Assembly (NCBI RefSeq): GCF_023195515.1
Contig: NZ_JALPKR020000002.1
Span: forward strand, 1,961,001 to 2,025,000
DNA: 64,000 nucleotides
Direction of reading: 5' to 3'
Source: Variovorax sp. S12S4
GTDB taxonomy: Bacteria; Pseudomonadota; Gammaproteobacteria; Burkholderiales; Burkholderiaceae_C
Within the stretch, counting starts at the first letter, position 1; the number at the start of each line of letters is the position of its first letter. The translations under genes and the position numbers were made by a program. The notes below the pieces were generated by a model, which made no database searches, had not been told where the DNA came from, and saw only the letters and a list, made by a program, of their open reading frames with translations. Below, piece by piece: positions 8,739-18,424 of the stretch.

Positions 8739-9836
8739 ATGCCGCGTCCCATCCTTGCCACCGTTCACACCGCCGCACTTCGCCACAACCTCGACCGCGT
8801 GCGCCGCGCCGCGGTCGATGCCCGCGTCTGGGCTGTGGTCAAAGCCAACGCCTATGGCCACGGCATCGAGCGGGTGTATGAAGGCCTTCGCGGCGCCGAC
8901 GGCTTTGCGCTGCTCGACCTGGCCGAAGCCGAACGGGTGCGCGCACTCGGCTGGCGCGGCCCCGTGCTGCTGCTCGAAGGCGTGTTCGACGCACGCGACC
9001 TGGAGCTGTGCTCGCGCCTCGACCTCTGGCACACGGTGCACTGCGACGAGCAGATCGACATGCTCGCGGCCCACAAGACGCTCAAGCCGCAGCGCGTGTT
9101 TCTCAAGATGAATTCCGGCATGAACCGCCTGGGCTTCGCGCCCGAGCGCTTCGGCTCGGCCTGGACGCGCCTCAACGCGCTGCCGCAGGTGGACGAGATT
9201 TCGCTGATGACGCATTTCAGCGACGCCGACGGTCCGCGCGGCATTGCGCACCAGCTCGAAGCTTTCGAGCGCGTCACGCGCGACCTGCCGGGCGAGCGCT
9301 CCATAGCGAACAGCGCCGCCACCTTGCGCCATGCCTCGCAGACCCGCGGCGACTGGGTGCGCCCCGGCATCGTGCTGTATGGCAGCGCACCCGACTTTCC
9401 GCAGCACGACACCGAGCATTGGCAGCTGCAGCCCACCATGACGCTGTCGACAAAACTGATCGGGGTTCAGCAGCTGAAGGCGGGCGACACCATCGGCTAC
9501 GGCTCCAACTTCACGGCCGACGGGCCGCTCACCATCGGTGTGGCAGCGGTTGGTTACGCCGACGGCTATCCGCGCCACTGCAACACCGGCACGCCGGTGC
9601 TGGTGAACGGCGTGCGCACTCGCATGGTGGGCCGCGTGAGCATGGACATGATCACCGTCGACCTCACGCCCGTGCCCGACGCGAAGTTCGGCGCCGAGGT
9701 CACGCTGTGGGGCCGTTCGGCCGCAACCGGCGCCGTGCTGCCCATCGATGAGGTCGCTCAGGCGGCCGGCACCGTCGGCTACGAACTCATGTGCGCGGTG
9801 GCGCCGCGCGTGCCGTTCGCTCCCGCCGACGAATGA
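8739..9836 (+). CDS. alr: Alanine racemase
   Basis: The protein has 365 aa, a PLP enzyme that interconverts L- and D-alanine for peptidoglycan. The PLP lysine is K35 in [11 protein letters not shown]. The catalytic tyrosine lies in TIGYGSNF, followed by the [13 protein letters not shown] signature, and the substrate-side [10 protein letters not shown] motif is also present. Length is normal for the family. Its stop overlaps the start of the following membrane-protein gene (ATGA), so the two are translated together. Whether it is the biosynthetic (Alr) or the catabolic (DadX) isozyme cannot be decided; no dadA is nearby. Confidence 0.96.
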   Translation: MPRPILATVHTAALRHNLDRVRRAAVDARVWAVVKANAYGHGIERVYEGLRGADGFALLDLAEAERVRALGWRGPVLLLEGVFDARDLELCSRLDLWHTVHCDEQIDMLAAHKTLKPQRVFLKMNSGMNRLGFAPERFGSAWTRLNALPQVDEISLMTHFSDADGPRGIAHQLEAFERVTRDLPGERSIANSAATLRHASQTRGDWVRPGIVLYGSAPDFPQHDTEHWQLQPTMTLSTKLIGVQQLKAGDTIGYGSNFTADGPLTIGVAAVGYADGYPRHCNTGTPVLVNGVRTRMVGRVSMDMITVDLTPVPDAKFGAEVTLWGRSAATGAVLPIDEVAQAAGTVGYELMCAVAPRVPFAPADE

Positions 9837-10570
9837 AGGTTCTCTCCGACTGGCGCTCGGTGCGCCTGTGGGAAACGCAGCTCGAGCGCGACCTTCATCG
9901 CAACTACAGCCTGCGCACGCACGGCATCCTGATCGGCACCTTCACGCTGCTGCTGATGTGGGGCGTGTCGGCGGTGCAGATGCACGTGCTGGATGTGCAG
10001 TCTCTGGCCGTGCGCTATTTCCTCACGCTGGGCGTGGGATATCTCGGCTACCTGCTGGTGCTGCGCTGGTGGGCCAGGCGATTGGTCGAGGGACGCCGCG
10101 CCGACTTCGACGTCGATGCGCCCGACGTCGACCTTGGCGGCGGCTCCAACAATCATCCATCCGCAACCGGCACCGCCGAGGACGGCGGCGCGCTCTCCGA
10201 TGCCGCCAGCGGCGCGCTCGAGGTCGCGGGCGGGGCCGACGAAGGCGCCATCATCGTGGTGCCCGTGGTCGCCATCTTCCTGATCTGCGTGGCCGTCGTG
10301 CTCGGCGCCGGCTCGCTCGTGCTGCTTTACTTCAGCTGGGACGCGCTGCTGGCCGTGGCGATCGAACTGGCGTTCTCGTTCGTATCGGCCCGCGCCGCGG
10401 TGCGTGTGGCGCGCGAAGGCTGGCTGATGGCCGCCGTGCGGCTGACCTGGAAGCCGCTGCTCGGTGCCATGCTGTGCGCCGTGGTCCTGGGCGCGGCGCT
10501 CGACCGCTTCATGCCCGAGGTCGATTCGCTGCCCGAAGCAGTACGGGTGCTGCTGAAGAAAAAGAACTGA
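9833..10570 (+). CDS. Integral membrane protein of unknown function
   Basis: The protein has 245 aa and starts inside the alr stop (ATGA). Four to five hydrophobic segments are visible: about residues 30-50, 63-80, 141-165, 167-185 and 215-230. Between the second and third lies a polar, low-complexity loop (about 85-138) rich in Asp, Gly, Ser and Ala. The C-terminus is basic (LLKKKN). I do not recognise a family or a catalytic motif. Translational coupling with alr hints at a cell-envelope role, but that is inference. It converges on the PanE-like gene, with only 9 bp between the stops. Confidence 0.75.
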   Translation: MKVLSDWRSVRLWETQLERDLHRNYSLRTHGILIGTFTLLLMWGVSAVQMHVLDVQSLAVRYFLTLGVGYLGYLLVLRWWARRLVEGRRADFDVDAPDVDLGGGSNNHPSATGTAEDGGALSDAASGALEVAGGADEGAIIVVPVVAIFLICVAVVLGAGSLVLLYFSWDALLAVAIELAFSFVSARAAVRVAREGWLMAAVRLTWKPLLGAMLCAVVLGAALDRFMPEVDSLPEAVRVLLKKKN

Positions 10571-10579
10571 GGCGGCCGC

Positions 10580-11557
10580 TCAATACAGCCCGAGCTGCCG
10601 CATCCGGAGCCGCGCCAGTCCCAGCAGCGCGTCGGTGAACGGCGTGGCCACCGCGGTCAGTTCGCCCAGTTCTCGCACTACGGTCACCAGCGCATCGAGT
10701 TCCACCGATCGCCCGGCCTCCACGTCCTGCAGCATCGAGGTCTTGAACGCGCCGAGCTTCATCGTCACCGCATGCCGGTCTTCGGGGCTCTGCGTGATCT
10801 CGATGCCGATGCGGCGGCCGATTTCTTTCGCTTCGAGCATCACGGCCGAGATGAAGCCGCGCACGTAGTCGTCGCCCATGATCAGGTCGGTGGTGGTGCC
10901 CGTCAGCGCGCTGATGGGGTTCACCGTCATGTTGCCCCAGAGCTTGAACCACACGTCCTTCTGGATTTGCGGCGACAGCGTGGCGTCGAAGCCGCCGTTC
11001 TTGAGCAGCTCGACCAGCTTCTTCACGCGCGGCGTGGCTTCGCCCGAAGGTTCGCCCACGATCAGCCCATTGCCGAAGTGATGCCGCACCACTCCCGGCG
11101 CATCGAGCGAGCAGCTCGCGTGCACCACGCAGCCGATCACGTTGCGCGCGGGAATGGCCTTTGCAATCGCACCGTCCGGATCGACGGCTGCGAGGCGGTG
11201 GCCGGTGATGGCCCCGCCGAATCCGCCTTCGAGAAACCACCAGGGCACGCCGTTCATCGCGACCAGCACGATGGTGTCGGGCCCGATCAGCGGGCCGATG
11301 CGCTCGGCCACGCCGGCCAGCGCGGGCGCCTTCACGGCAATGACCACCAGGTCTTGCGTGCCGAGCGATTCCGGGTCGGCCACCGCGTTGACCGGCACGC
11401 GCGTGCGCACGTCGCCGCGCATCAATGAGAGGCCGCCCTGCTGCAGCGCCTCGAGCGTGGCGCCGCGCGCCACCACATTGAGCCGCTCGCCGGCCTGCGC
11501 GAGGCCGGCGCCGATCCATCCGCCGATTGCGCCGGCGCCGTAGATGCAAATCTTCAT
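10580..11557 (-). CDS. Ketopantoate reductase (PanE/ApbA)-family oxidoreductase
   Basis: The protein has 325 aa from MKICIYGAGAIGGWIGAGLA, the Rossmann NADPH-binding loop GAGAIGG at residues 7-13. The C-terminal all-helical ketopantoate-reductase domain includes the KDVWFKLWGNMTVNPISALTG region with its conserved lysine and asparagine. It reduces a 2-oxo acid with NAD(P)H. In this position, last in a long hpa-type catabolic operon, the substrate is more likely a pathway intermediate than ketopantoate. It follows the class II aldolase gene by 13 bp. Biosynthetic PanE is usually near panB/panC, which are absent here. Confidence 0.85.
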   Translation of the reverse strand: MKICIYGAGAIGGWIGAGLAQAGERLNVVARGATLEALQQGGLSLMRGDVRTRVPVNAVADPESLGTQDLVVIAVKAPALAGVAERIGPLIGPDTIVLVAMNGVPWWFLEGGFGGAITGHRLAAVDPDGAIAKAIPARNVIGCVVHASCSLDAPGVVRHHFGNGLIVGEPSGEATPRVKKLVELLKNGGFDATLSPQIQKDVWFKLWGNMTVNPISALTGTTTDLIMGDDYVRGFISAVMLEAKEIGRRIGIEITQSPEDRHAVTMKLGAFKTSMLQDVEAGRSVELDALVTVVRELGELTAVATPFTDALLGLARLRMRQLGLY

Positions 11558-11570
11558 GAAAAAGGCCGCC

Positions 11571-12365
11571 TCAGTTCTTGTAGCTCGGGTCGATGCGGTC
11601 GACCTGGCGCACCAGCGCATCGAACACGTCTTGCCCCGCGCCATGCTCGGGACTGAACTGCAGCGCATCGCGCGTGCAGCGCTCGGCGATTTCCTCGCTC
11701 ACGGGAATGGCTGCGCCCATCGAGAAGGTGGCCATCTGGACTTCGCAGGCGCGCTGCAGGGTCCACAGGATGGCGAAGGTCTGGGGCAGCGTTTGTCCCC
11801 AGGCCAGCAGGCCGTGGTTGCGCAGGATCACCGCGTTGCGGTTGCCGATGCTCTTCAGCAGGCGCGGACCTTCGTCGGCATGGATGGTGATGCCCTCGAA
11901 GTCGTGGTACGCCACCATGCCGTGCAATTGGGCGGTATAGAAATTGGTCTGCTGCAGGCCGCCCTGCAGGCAGGCCACGGCCACGCCTGCCGTGGTGTGC
12001 GTGTGCATCACGCAGTGGGCGCCGGGCAGGCCATCATGAATGGCGGCATGCACCGTGAAGCCGGCCGGGTTGACCGGGTAGGTGGAACCATCGAGCACCT
12101 TGCCCTGCAGGTCGATCTTCACCAGGTTGCTGGCCGTGACCTCGCTGTAGTGCAGCCCGAAGGGGTTGATGAGGAACTGCTTCTCTCCGCCCGTCACGCT
12201 GTCGGGCAGCCGCAGCGTGATGTGGTTGTAGATCATCTCGGTCCAGCCCAGCATCGCAAACACGCGATAGCAGGCCGCAAGCTGTTCGCGCGCGGCGCGC
12301 TCGTCCGGATGGATCGAGGGATGGACCAGCGCCGATGGCGCCGCGGGAGTGGAGAGTGTGTTCAT
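11571..12365 (-). CDS. Class II aldolase/adducin-family protein
   Basis: The protein has 264 aa. The aldolase-II zinc site is visible: the HTHTTAG motif and a later histidine in LRNHGLLAWG, with the MIYNHITLRLP phosphate/backbone motif near residue 45. Relatives include L-fuculose-phosphate aldolase and many non-phosphorylated 3-hydroxyacid decarboxylase or aldolase enzymes. It lies between a Bug binding protein and a PanE-like reductase at the distal end of the hpa operon, which suggests cleavage or decarboxylation of an organic acid. The true substrate is unknown. Confidence 0.87.
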   Translation of the reverse strand: MNTLSTPAAPSALVHPSIHPDERAAREQLAACYRVFAMLGWTEMIYNHITLRLPDSVTGGEKQFLINPFGLHYSEVTASNLVKIDLQGKVLDGSTYPVNPAGFTVHAAIHDGLPGAHCVMHTHTTAGVAVACLQGGLQQTNFYTAQLHGMVAYHDFEGITIHADEGPRLLKSIGNRNAVILRNHGLLAWGQTLPQTFAILWTLQRACEVQMATFSMGAAIPVSEEIAERCTRDALQFSPEHGAGQDVFDALVRQVDRIDPSYKN

Positions 12366-12383
12366 TGCAGTTCCTTCATACGG

Positions 12384-13373
12384 TTAGCCCTCTGCGGTGA
12401 AGCCGACTTCTTTCACGATCGGCGCCCACTTCGCGGTGTCTTTCTTGAGCAGGTCGGTCAGCTCGCCGGGCGTGGAAGACATGGCTTCCAGCCCGAAGTT
12501 GCCGAGCCCTTCGATCACGTCCTTGTGCGCCAGCGCGGTCTTCATGGATGCGTTCAGCCGCGCCACCACGTCCGGCGAGGCCTTGGCGGGCAGGAAGAAG
12601 GCGAACCATTCGCTGTGCGCCATGTCCTGGATGCCCTGCTCGCCGAAGGTGGGCACGTCGGGCGCGAAGCGGCTGCGCTTGAAGCCCGAAACGCCCAGGA
12701 CGCGCACCTTGCCCGAGGCCAGGTGCTGCGTGATGTCGCCGATGGGCCCGGACACGGCCGAGATGTTGCCGCCCAGCAGGTCGAGCATGGCCGGCTGCGT
12801 GCCGCGGTAGGCGGCATGCTTGAGCTCGACGCCGCCCTTCTTGCCCAGCAGCGCGCCGATGAAGTGCGGCGTGGAGCCCGCGGCGGGCGAGCCGAAATTG
12901 GCGCCGGTCGGGTTGGCCTTGGCCCAGGCCAGGAACTCGGGCACCGTCTTCACGCTGGCCGGCACCGAGGGGCCGACTGCAAAGCCGAAGTCGAAGATGC
13001 ACGCGATGCTGACCGGCGTGAGGTCGACCATCGGGTCGTACGGCAGCTTCTTGTAGATGTGCGGATAGATCGTGAGGATGGAAGTGGGCGTCTGCAGGAT
13101 GGTGGCGCCGTCGGCGGGCCGGCCCTTCACGTAGCTCACGGCGATCTGGCCGCCCGCGCCTGTGCGGTTTTCGACCACGGCTGACTTGGCGTAGTCGGGG
13201 CTGAGCTTCTGCGCAATGCGCCGGCAGGTGGTGTCCGAGGTGCCGCCGGCCGCAAAGCCGGTGACGATGGTGGCGGTTTCGAGCGAAGCTTGCGCGAAGG
13301 CGTGCTGGCCCAGGCTGGCGAGCAGCGCCGAGGCGCCGGTGGTCTGCAGCAACTGGCGGCGGGTGAATGTCAT
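12384..13373 (-). CDS. Tripartite tricarboxylate transporter receptor (Bug/TctC family)
   Basis: The protein has 329 aa, started at MTFTRRQLLQTTGA, which has a GGAG seven bases upstream; an earlier in-frame ATG (13412) lacks one. The twin-arginine-like signal (TRRQLLQ, cleavage near AFAQA) directs export. The mature protein has Bug landmarks: VTGFAAGGTSDTTCRRIA near the start, VVENRTGAGGQIA and the KLPYDPMVDLTPVS segment. It captures an organic acid in the periplasm. The membrane partners TctA/TctB are not in the window, as is common for the many orphan Bug genes of Comamonadaceae. It lies between the aldolase and dehydratase genes. Confidence 0.9.
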   Translation of the reverse strand: MTFTRRQLLQTTGASALLASLGQHAFAQASLETATIVTGFAAGGTSDTTCRRIAQKLSPDYAKSAVVENRTGAGGQIAVSYVKGRPADGATILQTPTSILTIYPHIYKKLPYDPMVDLTPVSIACIFDFGFAVGPSVPASVKTVPEFLAWAKANPTGANFGSPAAGSTPHFIGALLGKKGGVELKHAAYRGTQPAMLDLLGGNISAVSGPIGDITQHLASGKVRVLGVSGFKRSRFAPDVPTFGEQGIQDMAHSEWFAFFLPAKASPDVVARLNASMKTALAHKDVIEGLGNFGLEAMSSTPGELTDLLKKDTAKWAPIVKEVGFTAEG

Positions 13374-13408
13374 GGTCTGTCTCCGGGTGTTGGTGGTTGG
13401 TTGCGGGT

Positions 13409-15145
13409 TCACGACTCGTCGCGCAGCCAGGTGACTGCGCCCGAATGGGTCACTGCGCCCTGATGGGCGGGGCGCACGGTGAGCGCATATTTTTCCAGCA
13501 AGCCGCGGTGCGGGACCCCCGCGTTTACCTCACGTTCGGAGAGCCGGAGCGCAATTTCTTCCGCCGTGAGTTCCACCGAAATGCTGCGCGCATCGGCGCG
13601 CGCGTCGATGGCCACCACGTCGCCGTCGCGCAGCACCGCAATCGGACCGCCGTCGGCTGCTTCCGGGCCCGCATAGCCGATGCACAGACCCCGCGTGGCG
13701 CCGGAAAAGCGGCCGTCGGTCAATAGCGCCACCTTGTCGCCCATGCCCTGGCCATAGAGCAGGGCGGTAATGCCCAGCATCTCGCGCATGCCGGGGCTGC
13801 CCTTGGGGCCTTCGTTGCGGATCACGATCACGTCGCCGGGCTGGTAGCGGCGGTTCTGCACCGCCGCCTGGGCTTCTTCCTCGGAGTTGAAGACCCGCGC
13901 CGGGCCGCGGTGCACCAGCGTCTGCAGGCCCGCGGTCTTGAGCAGCGCGCCGTCGGGGCAGAGGTTGCCCTTGAGCACCGCCAGCCCGCCGTCGCGGGTG
14001 ATCGGGTTGCCGGCGTCGCGCACCACGCGGCCGTCGGGCACGGCGGCATCGGCCAGCTCTTCGGCCATGGTGCGGCCGGTGAAGGTGAGTGCGTCGCCGT
14101 GCAGAAAGCCTTGCTCCATGAGCGTGCGAAGAATGACGCCCGCGCCGCCGATGTAGAACACGTCTCGCGCCAGGTATTGGCCGCCCGGGCGCAGGTCGGC
14201 GATGAGCGGCGTGCGCGCGAAGATCTCGGCCACGTCGTCCAGGTGGAACTTGATGCCGGCCTCATGCGCAATGGCCGGCAGGTGCAGCGCGGCATTGGTC
14301 GAACCGCCCGTGGCCGAAACCACCGCGCAGGCGTTTTCGAGCGCCTTGCGCGTGACGATGTCGCGCGGCAGGGGGCTGTCGCCCATCACCGCCTTCATGA
14401 GGTTCTTCGCGGCGCGGCGCATCAAGGGCGCGCGTTCGCTGAACACCGCGGGCACCATGCTCGAGCCGATGGGCGCAAGCCCCAGCGCCTCGGACACCAT
14501 GCCCATGGTGTTGGCCGTGAACTGGCCCGCGCAGGCGCCCGCCGTGGGGAGGCAGGCGCGGCTCATGGCGTCGAGTTCGCCGTGGGTGGCGGTGCCGGCC
14601 AGCACCTTGCCGATGGTTTCGTACGTATCGACCACGTTGAGGTCGCGGCCATCCGGTCCCGGCATCTGCCCCGGCAGCGCCGAGCCGCCATGCACGAACA
14701 CGCTCGGCACGTTGCAGCGCACCATGCCCATCATCAAACCCGGCAGGTTCTTGTCGCAGGCACCGATGGCGAAGATGCCGTCCCACTGGTGGCCGCGCGT
14801 GGAGGCCTCGACGCTGTCGGCAATCAGCTCGCGCGAGATCAGCGAGAAGCGCATGCCCGAATGCGCCATGGTGAGCCCGTCGCTCACCGACACCACCGGG
14901 CATTCATGCGGCGTGCCGCCGCCGGCGTAGATGCCGGTCTTGGCGTGCTGCGCCTGCTCGCGCAGGTTGAGGTTGCACGGGCTCATTTCGCCGCCGGTGT
15001 GGAACACGCCGATGTGCGGACGTTCGATGTCCTCGTCGTCCTGGCCCAGCGCATGCAGAAAGCTGCGCGTGGTCGCGCGGATCGTGCCTTCGCGGATGGT
15101 GGCGGAGCGGAAGCGCTTGGGCTTGGGGTCGGTCGGGGAAGTCAT
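13409..15145 (-). CDS. IlvD/Edd-family dehydratase
   Basis: The protein has 578 aa. It belongs to the iron-sulfur dehydratases that include dihydroxy-acid dehydratase, phosphogluconate dehydratase and sugar-acid (arabonate, xylonate) dehydratases. Cluster cysteines are visible at C57 ([10 protein letters not shown]), C130 ([11 protein letters not shown]) and C205 ([15 protein letters not shown]), the [2Fe-2S] type arrangement. The catalytic-domain motif [19 protein letters not shown] is present near the C-terminus. Its position beside an HpaI-type aldolase rather than ilvBNC suggests dehydration of a polyhydroxy or sugar acid, or another catabolic diol acid. A valine/isoleucine role cannot be excluded. 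Confidence 0.85.
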   Translation of the reverse strand: MTSPTDPKPKRFRSATIREGTIRATTRSFLHALGQDDEDIERPHIGVFHTGGEMSPCNLNLREQAQHAKTGIYAGGGTPHECPVVSVSDGLTMAHSGMRFSLISRELIADSVEASTRGHQWDGIFAIGACDKNLPGLMMGMVRCNVPSVFVHGGSALPGQMPGPDGRDLNVVDTYETIGKVLAGTATHGELDAMSRACLPTAGACAGQFTANTMGMVSEALGLAPIGSSMVPAVFSERAPLMRRAAKNLMKAVMGDSPLPRDIVTRKALENACAVVSATGGSTNAALHLPAIAHEAGIKFHLDDVAEIFARTPLIADLRPGGQYLARDVFYIGGAGVILRTLMEQGFLHGDALTFTGRTMAEELADAAVPDGRVVRDAGNPITRDGGLAVLKGNLCPDGALLKTAGLQTLVHRGPARVFNSEEEAQAAVQNRRYQPGDVIVIRNEGPKGSPGMREMLGITALLYGQGMGDKVALLTDGRFSGATRGLCIGYAGPEAADGGPIAVLRDGDVVAIDARADARSISVELTAEEIALRLSEREVNAGVPHRGLLEKYALTVRPAHQGAVTHSGAVTWLRDES

Positions 15146-15166
15146 GGCACGGGCAAGCGAAGGGTT

Positions 15167-16006
15167 TCAGTAGCCGTTGGGCGTGGCGGCGCCCGCGGCG
15201 TTCTTGTCGGTTTTGTCGTTCTTGTATTTGGCCGCCAGCTGCTTCGCCGCCGCCGTGAGCAAGATGGTGTCCACCCCCACGGCCACGAATTGCGCGCCGG
15301 CCGCCAGCCACTTGCGCGCCTGCTCCTCGGTCGTCGAGAGAATGCCCGGCGCCTTGCCGGCCTTGCGGATGCGCGCAATGGCGTCGGCGATCACGGCCTG
15401 CACCTCGGGGTGGTTCGGCTGGCCGACGAAGCCCATCGATGCCGACAGATCGGCCGGCCCGATGAACACGCCGTCCACGCCCGGCGTGGCCGCAATGGCG
15501 TCGAGGTTCTTCATGGCTTCGACCGTCTCGGCCTGCACCAGCAGGCAGGTCTGCGCGTTGGCTTCATGCAGGTAGCCGGGGTAGGCCTGCCAGCGCGAGG
15601 CGCGCGCCAGGGCGCTGCCCATGCCGCGAATGCCCTCGGGCGGGTAGCGCATGCCCCGCACCATGCGTGCGGCCTGTTCGGCGGTGTCGACCATGGGCAC
15701 CAGGATGGTTTGCGCGCCGATGTCTAGGTATTGCTTGAGCAGCGTGGTGTCGCCCACCGGAACGCGCACCACGGGGTGCGAGCGCTCCGACTCGGGCTGC
15801 GCCGACCACGTACTGGAGATGCCCTGCAGCTGCGCGAGCACCGAACGCACGTCGTTGGGCGCATGCTCGCCGTCGACCAGCAGCCAGTCGAAGCCGGTGC
15901 CGGCCAGGATCTCGGCCACGTAGCCATCGGCCAGGCCGACCCAGAGGCCGATTTTCTGTTCGCCGGCCTGCATGGCCTGCTTGAAGGTGTTGAGCGGTGT
16001 TTGCAT
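15167..16006 (-). CDS. hpaI: HpcH/HpaI-family aldolase (4-hydroxy-2-oxoheptane-1,7-dioate aldolase)
   Basis: The protein has 279 aa. It is a metal-dependent class II pyruvate aldolase that in the homoprotocatechuate pathway splits 4-hydroxy-2-oxoheptanedioate into pyruvate and succinate semialdehyde. Family marks are [16 protein letters not shown] near the N-terminus, [13 protein letters not shown], and [14 protein letters not shown] carrying the metal-site acid. It starts 9 bp after the hpaH stop, which fits the last step of that pathway. The C-terminal tail ([13 protein letters not shown]) is longer and more charged than in E. coli HpaI. Close relatives (GarL, RhmA) act on sugar-acid products, so the neighbouring IlvD-like gene leaves an alternative open. 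Confidence 0.88.
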   Translation of the reverse strand: MQTPLNTFKQAMQAGEQKIGLWVGLADGYVAEILAGTGFDWLLVDGEHAPNDVRSVLAQLQGISSTWSAQPESERSHPVVRVPVGDTTLLKQYLDIGAQTILVPMVDTAEQAARMVRGMRYPPEGIRGMGSALARASRWQAYPGYLHEANAQTCLLVQAETVEAMKNLDAIAATPGVDGVFIGPADLSASMGFVGQPNHPEVQAVIADAIARIRKAGKAPGILSTTEEQARKWLAAGAQFVAVGVDTILLTAAAKQLAAKYKNDKTDKNAAGAATPNGY

Positions 16007-16015
16007 GGAAGTCTT

Positions 16016-16819
16016 TCAAGCGAAACGAAAGGCGATGCTGCCGAGCGGGCCGTAGTCGGCGTGGAAGGTGTCACCCGGCAGGGCGGTGGTCGGTCGCGTG
16101 AACGAGCCGCCGAGCACCACTTCGCCGGCCTCGAGGTATTCGTCCCACGGCGCGAGCTTGTTGGCCAGCCAGGCCACGCCCGTGGCCGGATGGTTGAGCA
16201 CGGCCGCGGCCACGCCCGATTCCTCGATCACGCCGTTCTTGTAGAGCAGGGCGCTGACCCAGCGCAGATCGACCGCATCGGGCTTGACCGGGCGCCCGCC
16301 GAGCACGATGCCCGCATTGGCCGCGTTGTCGGCAATGGTGTCGAACACCTTGCGCGGCGCTTTTGTGTGGCGGTCGAACTGCTCGATGCGCGCGTCGATG
16401 ATCTCGATGGCGGGCACCACGTAGTCGGTGGCAGCCAGCACATCGAAGATGGTCACGTTCGGACCCTGCAGCTTCTTGCCGATAATGAAGGCCAGCTCCA
16501 CCTCGATGCGCGGCGCGATGAAGCGCTTGAAGGGAATGTCGCCGCCCTGCTCGAAAAACATGTCGTCGAGCAGCGTGCCGTAGTCGGGCTCGTCGATCTG
16601 GCTGGACAGCTGCATGGCGCGCGAGGTAAGGCCGATCTTGTGGCCCTTCACGGTGCGGCCTTCTGCAATCTTGGCCTTGACCCATTCGCGCGAGATGGCA
16701 TAGCCGTCTTCCACCGTCATCTCGGGAAAGCGCTTGGAGAAGTGCTCGACCTGCACGCGCGACTTCTCGCTCTCGTGCAACTCGGCCGCGAGCCTGGCGA
16801 TGGTGTCGGAAGTGAGCAT
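16016..16819 (-). CDS. hpaH: 2-oxo-hept-4-ene-1,7-dioate hydratase HpaH
   Basis: The protein has 267 aa, the usual HpaH length, starting [19 protein letters not shown]. An ATG 48 bp further upstream would add an unrelated stretch. It belongs to the MhpD/FAH-like hydratases that add water to 2-oxo-4-enedioic acids. The [12 protein letters not shown] motif, the acidic metal site around [10 protein letters not shown] and the [15 protein letters not shown]-terminal region are clear. It lies between hpaF and hpaI with very short spacers (4 and 9 bp), the order of reactions in the homoprotocatechuate pathway. Confidence 0.94.
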   Translation of the reverse strand: MLTSDTIARLAAELHESEKSRVQVEHFSKRFPEMTVEDGYAISREWVKAKIAEGRTVKGHKIGLTSRAMQLSSQIDEPDYGTLLDDMFFEQGGDIPFKRFIAPRIEVELAFIIGKKLQGPNVTIFDVLAATDYVVPAIEIIDARIEQFDRHTKAPRKVFDTIADNAANAGIVLGGRPVKPDAVDLRWVSALLYKNGVIEESGVAAAVLNHPATGVAWLANKLAPWDEYLEAGEVVLGGSFTRPTTALPGDTFHADYGPLGSIAFRFA

Positions 16820-16823
16820 GACG

Positions 16824-17228
16824 TTATTTGTTGAAGAGGGGATGCAGGTTGCTGTGCTTGCCGTCATACACCTGACCCGGGCTTTCGTCGATCTGCAGCG
16901 TGATGCCGATGTGGCGCTTGTCGAAGATGGGCTCGAAATGCGCGCGAACGTCGGCCAACAGCTCGTCGCCGGCTTTTTTCTTCACGGCTTCGGAGCGCCC
17001 GCTCGCCATGCGGATGTTGAGGTACACGAAGGCGTAGTCGGCCTTGCCGTCGGCCACCGCATAGTGCGCCGCCGGGTACGCCAGCACGCGCGTTCCGCCA
17101 ATGGGAAACACCGGCTTGCCGGCCTCGTCCTGCTGCTTCAGCATGGTGTCGGCCAGCGTGCGGCAAAGCACTGACATATCGGTTTCGGCTTCGATGTTGG
17201 GTGTGTACAGAATGACGAGGTGCGGCAT
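16824..17228 (-). CDS. hpaF: 5-carboxymethyl-2-hydroxymuconate Delta-isomerase HpaF
   Basis: The protein has 134 aa, a small tautomerase-superfamily trimer. The proline directly after the initiator Met (MPHLVILY) is the expected catalytic Pro1. The family body (RIMASGRSE, then a C-terminal IGITLQIDE) is intact. It isomerises the dienoic acid formed by HpaE to the substrate of the HpaG decarboxylase. It sits 17 bp downstream of the ring-cleavage gene and 4 bp upstream of hpaH. Length and motifs leave little doubt about the family. Confidence 0.93.
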   Translation of the reverse strand: MPHLVILYTPNIEAETDMSVLCRTLADTMLKQQDEAGKPVFPIGGTRVLAYPAAHYAVADGKADYAFVYLNIRMASGRSEAVKKKAGDELLADVRAHFEPIFDKRHIGITLQIDESPGQVYDGKHSNLHPLFNK

Positions 17229-17245
17229 GCCGGTGTTCCGTTCAT

Positions 17246-18073
17246 TTATTCAATGGACATCGTCGCGGCGGTGCATGTCACCGCGAAGATGGGTATGGCC
17301 TTCATGTGCAGGATTTCGCCCTTGCCGCGCGCTGCGGCCGCCACGCTCAGAAAGGTGCGGATCTCGAAGCCGCCCTGGCCCGCTTCGCGGTAGGTGGCTT
17401 CGTCGTTGTAGTCGGCCTGCGAGAGCAAGGCTTCGCGGTCGTTGGCGCACCAGCGGCGCATGAACTCGGCGTCCCACTCGGCGTTCACCTTGCCCGAATC
17501 GGGCGTGGCGGGCCAGTGCGAAATGCCGCCGGTGCCCACCAGCGCAATGCGTTCGGGCGCCTTGTCGCAGGCACGGCGCAGTGCCTCGCCAAAGGCCCAG
17601 GCGCGGTGCAGCGGCGTGAGCGGCGGGCCCTGGCAGTTGATATTCACGGGGATGACCTTGGTGTCGAACTTCGGCGTGAGAAAGTGCAGCGGCACCATGA
17701 TGCCGTGGTCGAACTTCCATTCTTCCGCATAGGCCACATCCACCGTCTGCATCACTTCGCGGATCAGGCGCTGCGAAAGTGCGGCATCTCCCGGCACCTT
17801 CGTTTTCTCGATGCCGAGCCACTTCGGGTCTTCGATCGGCCCTTCGTAGCTGTCGGCCATGCCGATGGCGTAGGCGGGCATGTTGTTCATGAAAAAATTT
17901 GCGAAATGCTCGGCCGCGACAACGATCACGGCATTGGGCCTGGTCGCGCGCATGGCTTCGCCGAAGCGGTGAAACTGCGCGTGAAATTCGTCTTTCACGG
18001 CCGGATCGGCCAGGTGGGCGCGTCCGGTGATGCCGGGGGCGTGGCTGCAAACGCCTGCAAATACAAGACTCAT
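17246..18073 (-). CDS. Extradiol ring-cleavage dioxygenase, LigB-type catalytic subunit
   Basis: The protein has 275 aa, a class III non-heme Fe(II) extradiol dioxygenase. Candidate metal ligands H11 (CSHAPG), H56 (AAEHFANF) and E237 (GGFEIRTF), and a catalytic H186 (GGISHWPAT), line up with H12, H61, E242 and H195 of protocatechuate 4,5-dioxygenase LigB. Its ATG overlaps the stop of a LigA-like gene, so it is probably one half of a heteromeric enzyme. In this operon it takes the place of HpaD, so 3,4-dihydroxyphenylacetate is the inferred substrate. Another catechol cannot be excluded from sequence alone. Confidence 0.88.
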   Translation of the reverse strand: MSLVFAGVCSHAPGITGRAHLADPAVKDEFHAQFHRFGEAMRATRPNAVIVVAAEHFANFFMNNMPAYAIGMADSYEGPIEDPKWLGIEKTKVPGDAALSQRLIREVMQTVDVAYAEEWKFDHGIMVPLHFLTPKFDTKVIPVNINCQGPPLTPLHRAWAFGEALRRACDKAPERIALVGTGGISHWPATPDSGKVNAEWDAEFMRRWCANDREALLSQADYNDEATYREAGQGGFEIRTFLSVAAAARGKGEILHMKAIPIFAVTCTAATMSIE

Positions 18074-18405
18074 ACGCCTGCCACCTTTTCGTCTGTGCCC
18101 GTTATCATCGCGTAGATGCCTGCGCGCACGGGACCGTATTTGCGTACGCCTTCGCGCATGGCTTCGAGGTAGTCGGCCCATGCAATGCCCAAGAGCGGCG
18201 CGAAGTGCATGAGCAGTTGTCCGTTGCAGCCGAGCACGTAGAGCTTTCCGATGTCGCCTTTGTCTATGGCTTCACGCTCTTCTTCGTTGAAATCATAGGC
18301 TGCCAGCAAGGCTTTGCGCGTTTCGCCGGCTTCTGCGTAGCGGCGCTGCACGTCGGTGTCGCGGTTGAGGGCGAACAGGAATTTCTGCATGGCGTAGAGG
18401 CTCAT
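18070..18405 (-). CDS. LigA-type small subunit of extradiol dioxygenase
   Basis: The protein has 111 aa, mostly helical, starting MSLYAMQKFLFALNRDTDVQ. It matches the LigA pattern of the alpha subunit of protocatechuate 4,5-dioxygenase: LLAAYDFNEEEREAIDKGD followed by KLYVLGCNGQLLMHF. LigA (139 aa in Sphingobium) packs over the LigB active site and is needed for activity. Stop and LigB start overlap (ATGA), implying equal synthesis. The repeat element at 18425-18690 lies directly upstream, between this gene and hpaE. The assignment rests on pattern and context rather than a strong catalytic motif. Confidence 0.82.
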   Translation of the reverse strand: MSLYAMQKFLFALNRDTDVQRRYAEAGETRKALLAAYDFNEEEREAIDKGDIGKLYVLGCNGQLLMHFAPLLGIAWADYLEAMREGVRKYGPVRAGIYAMITGTDEKVAGV

Positions 18406-18424
18406 TGCGATTGCTCTGCGTTGT

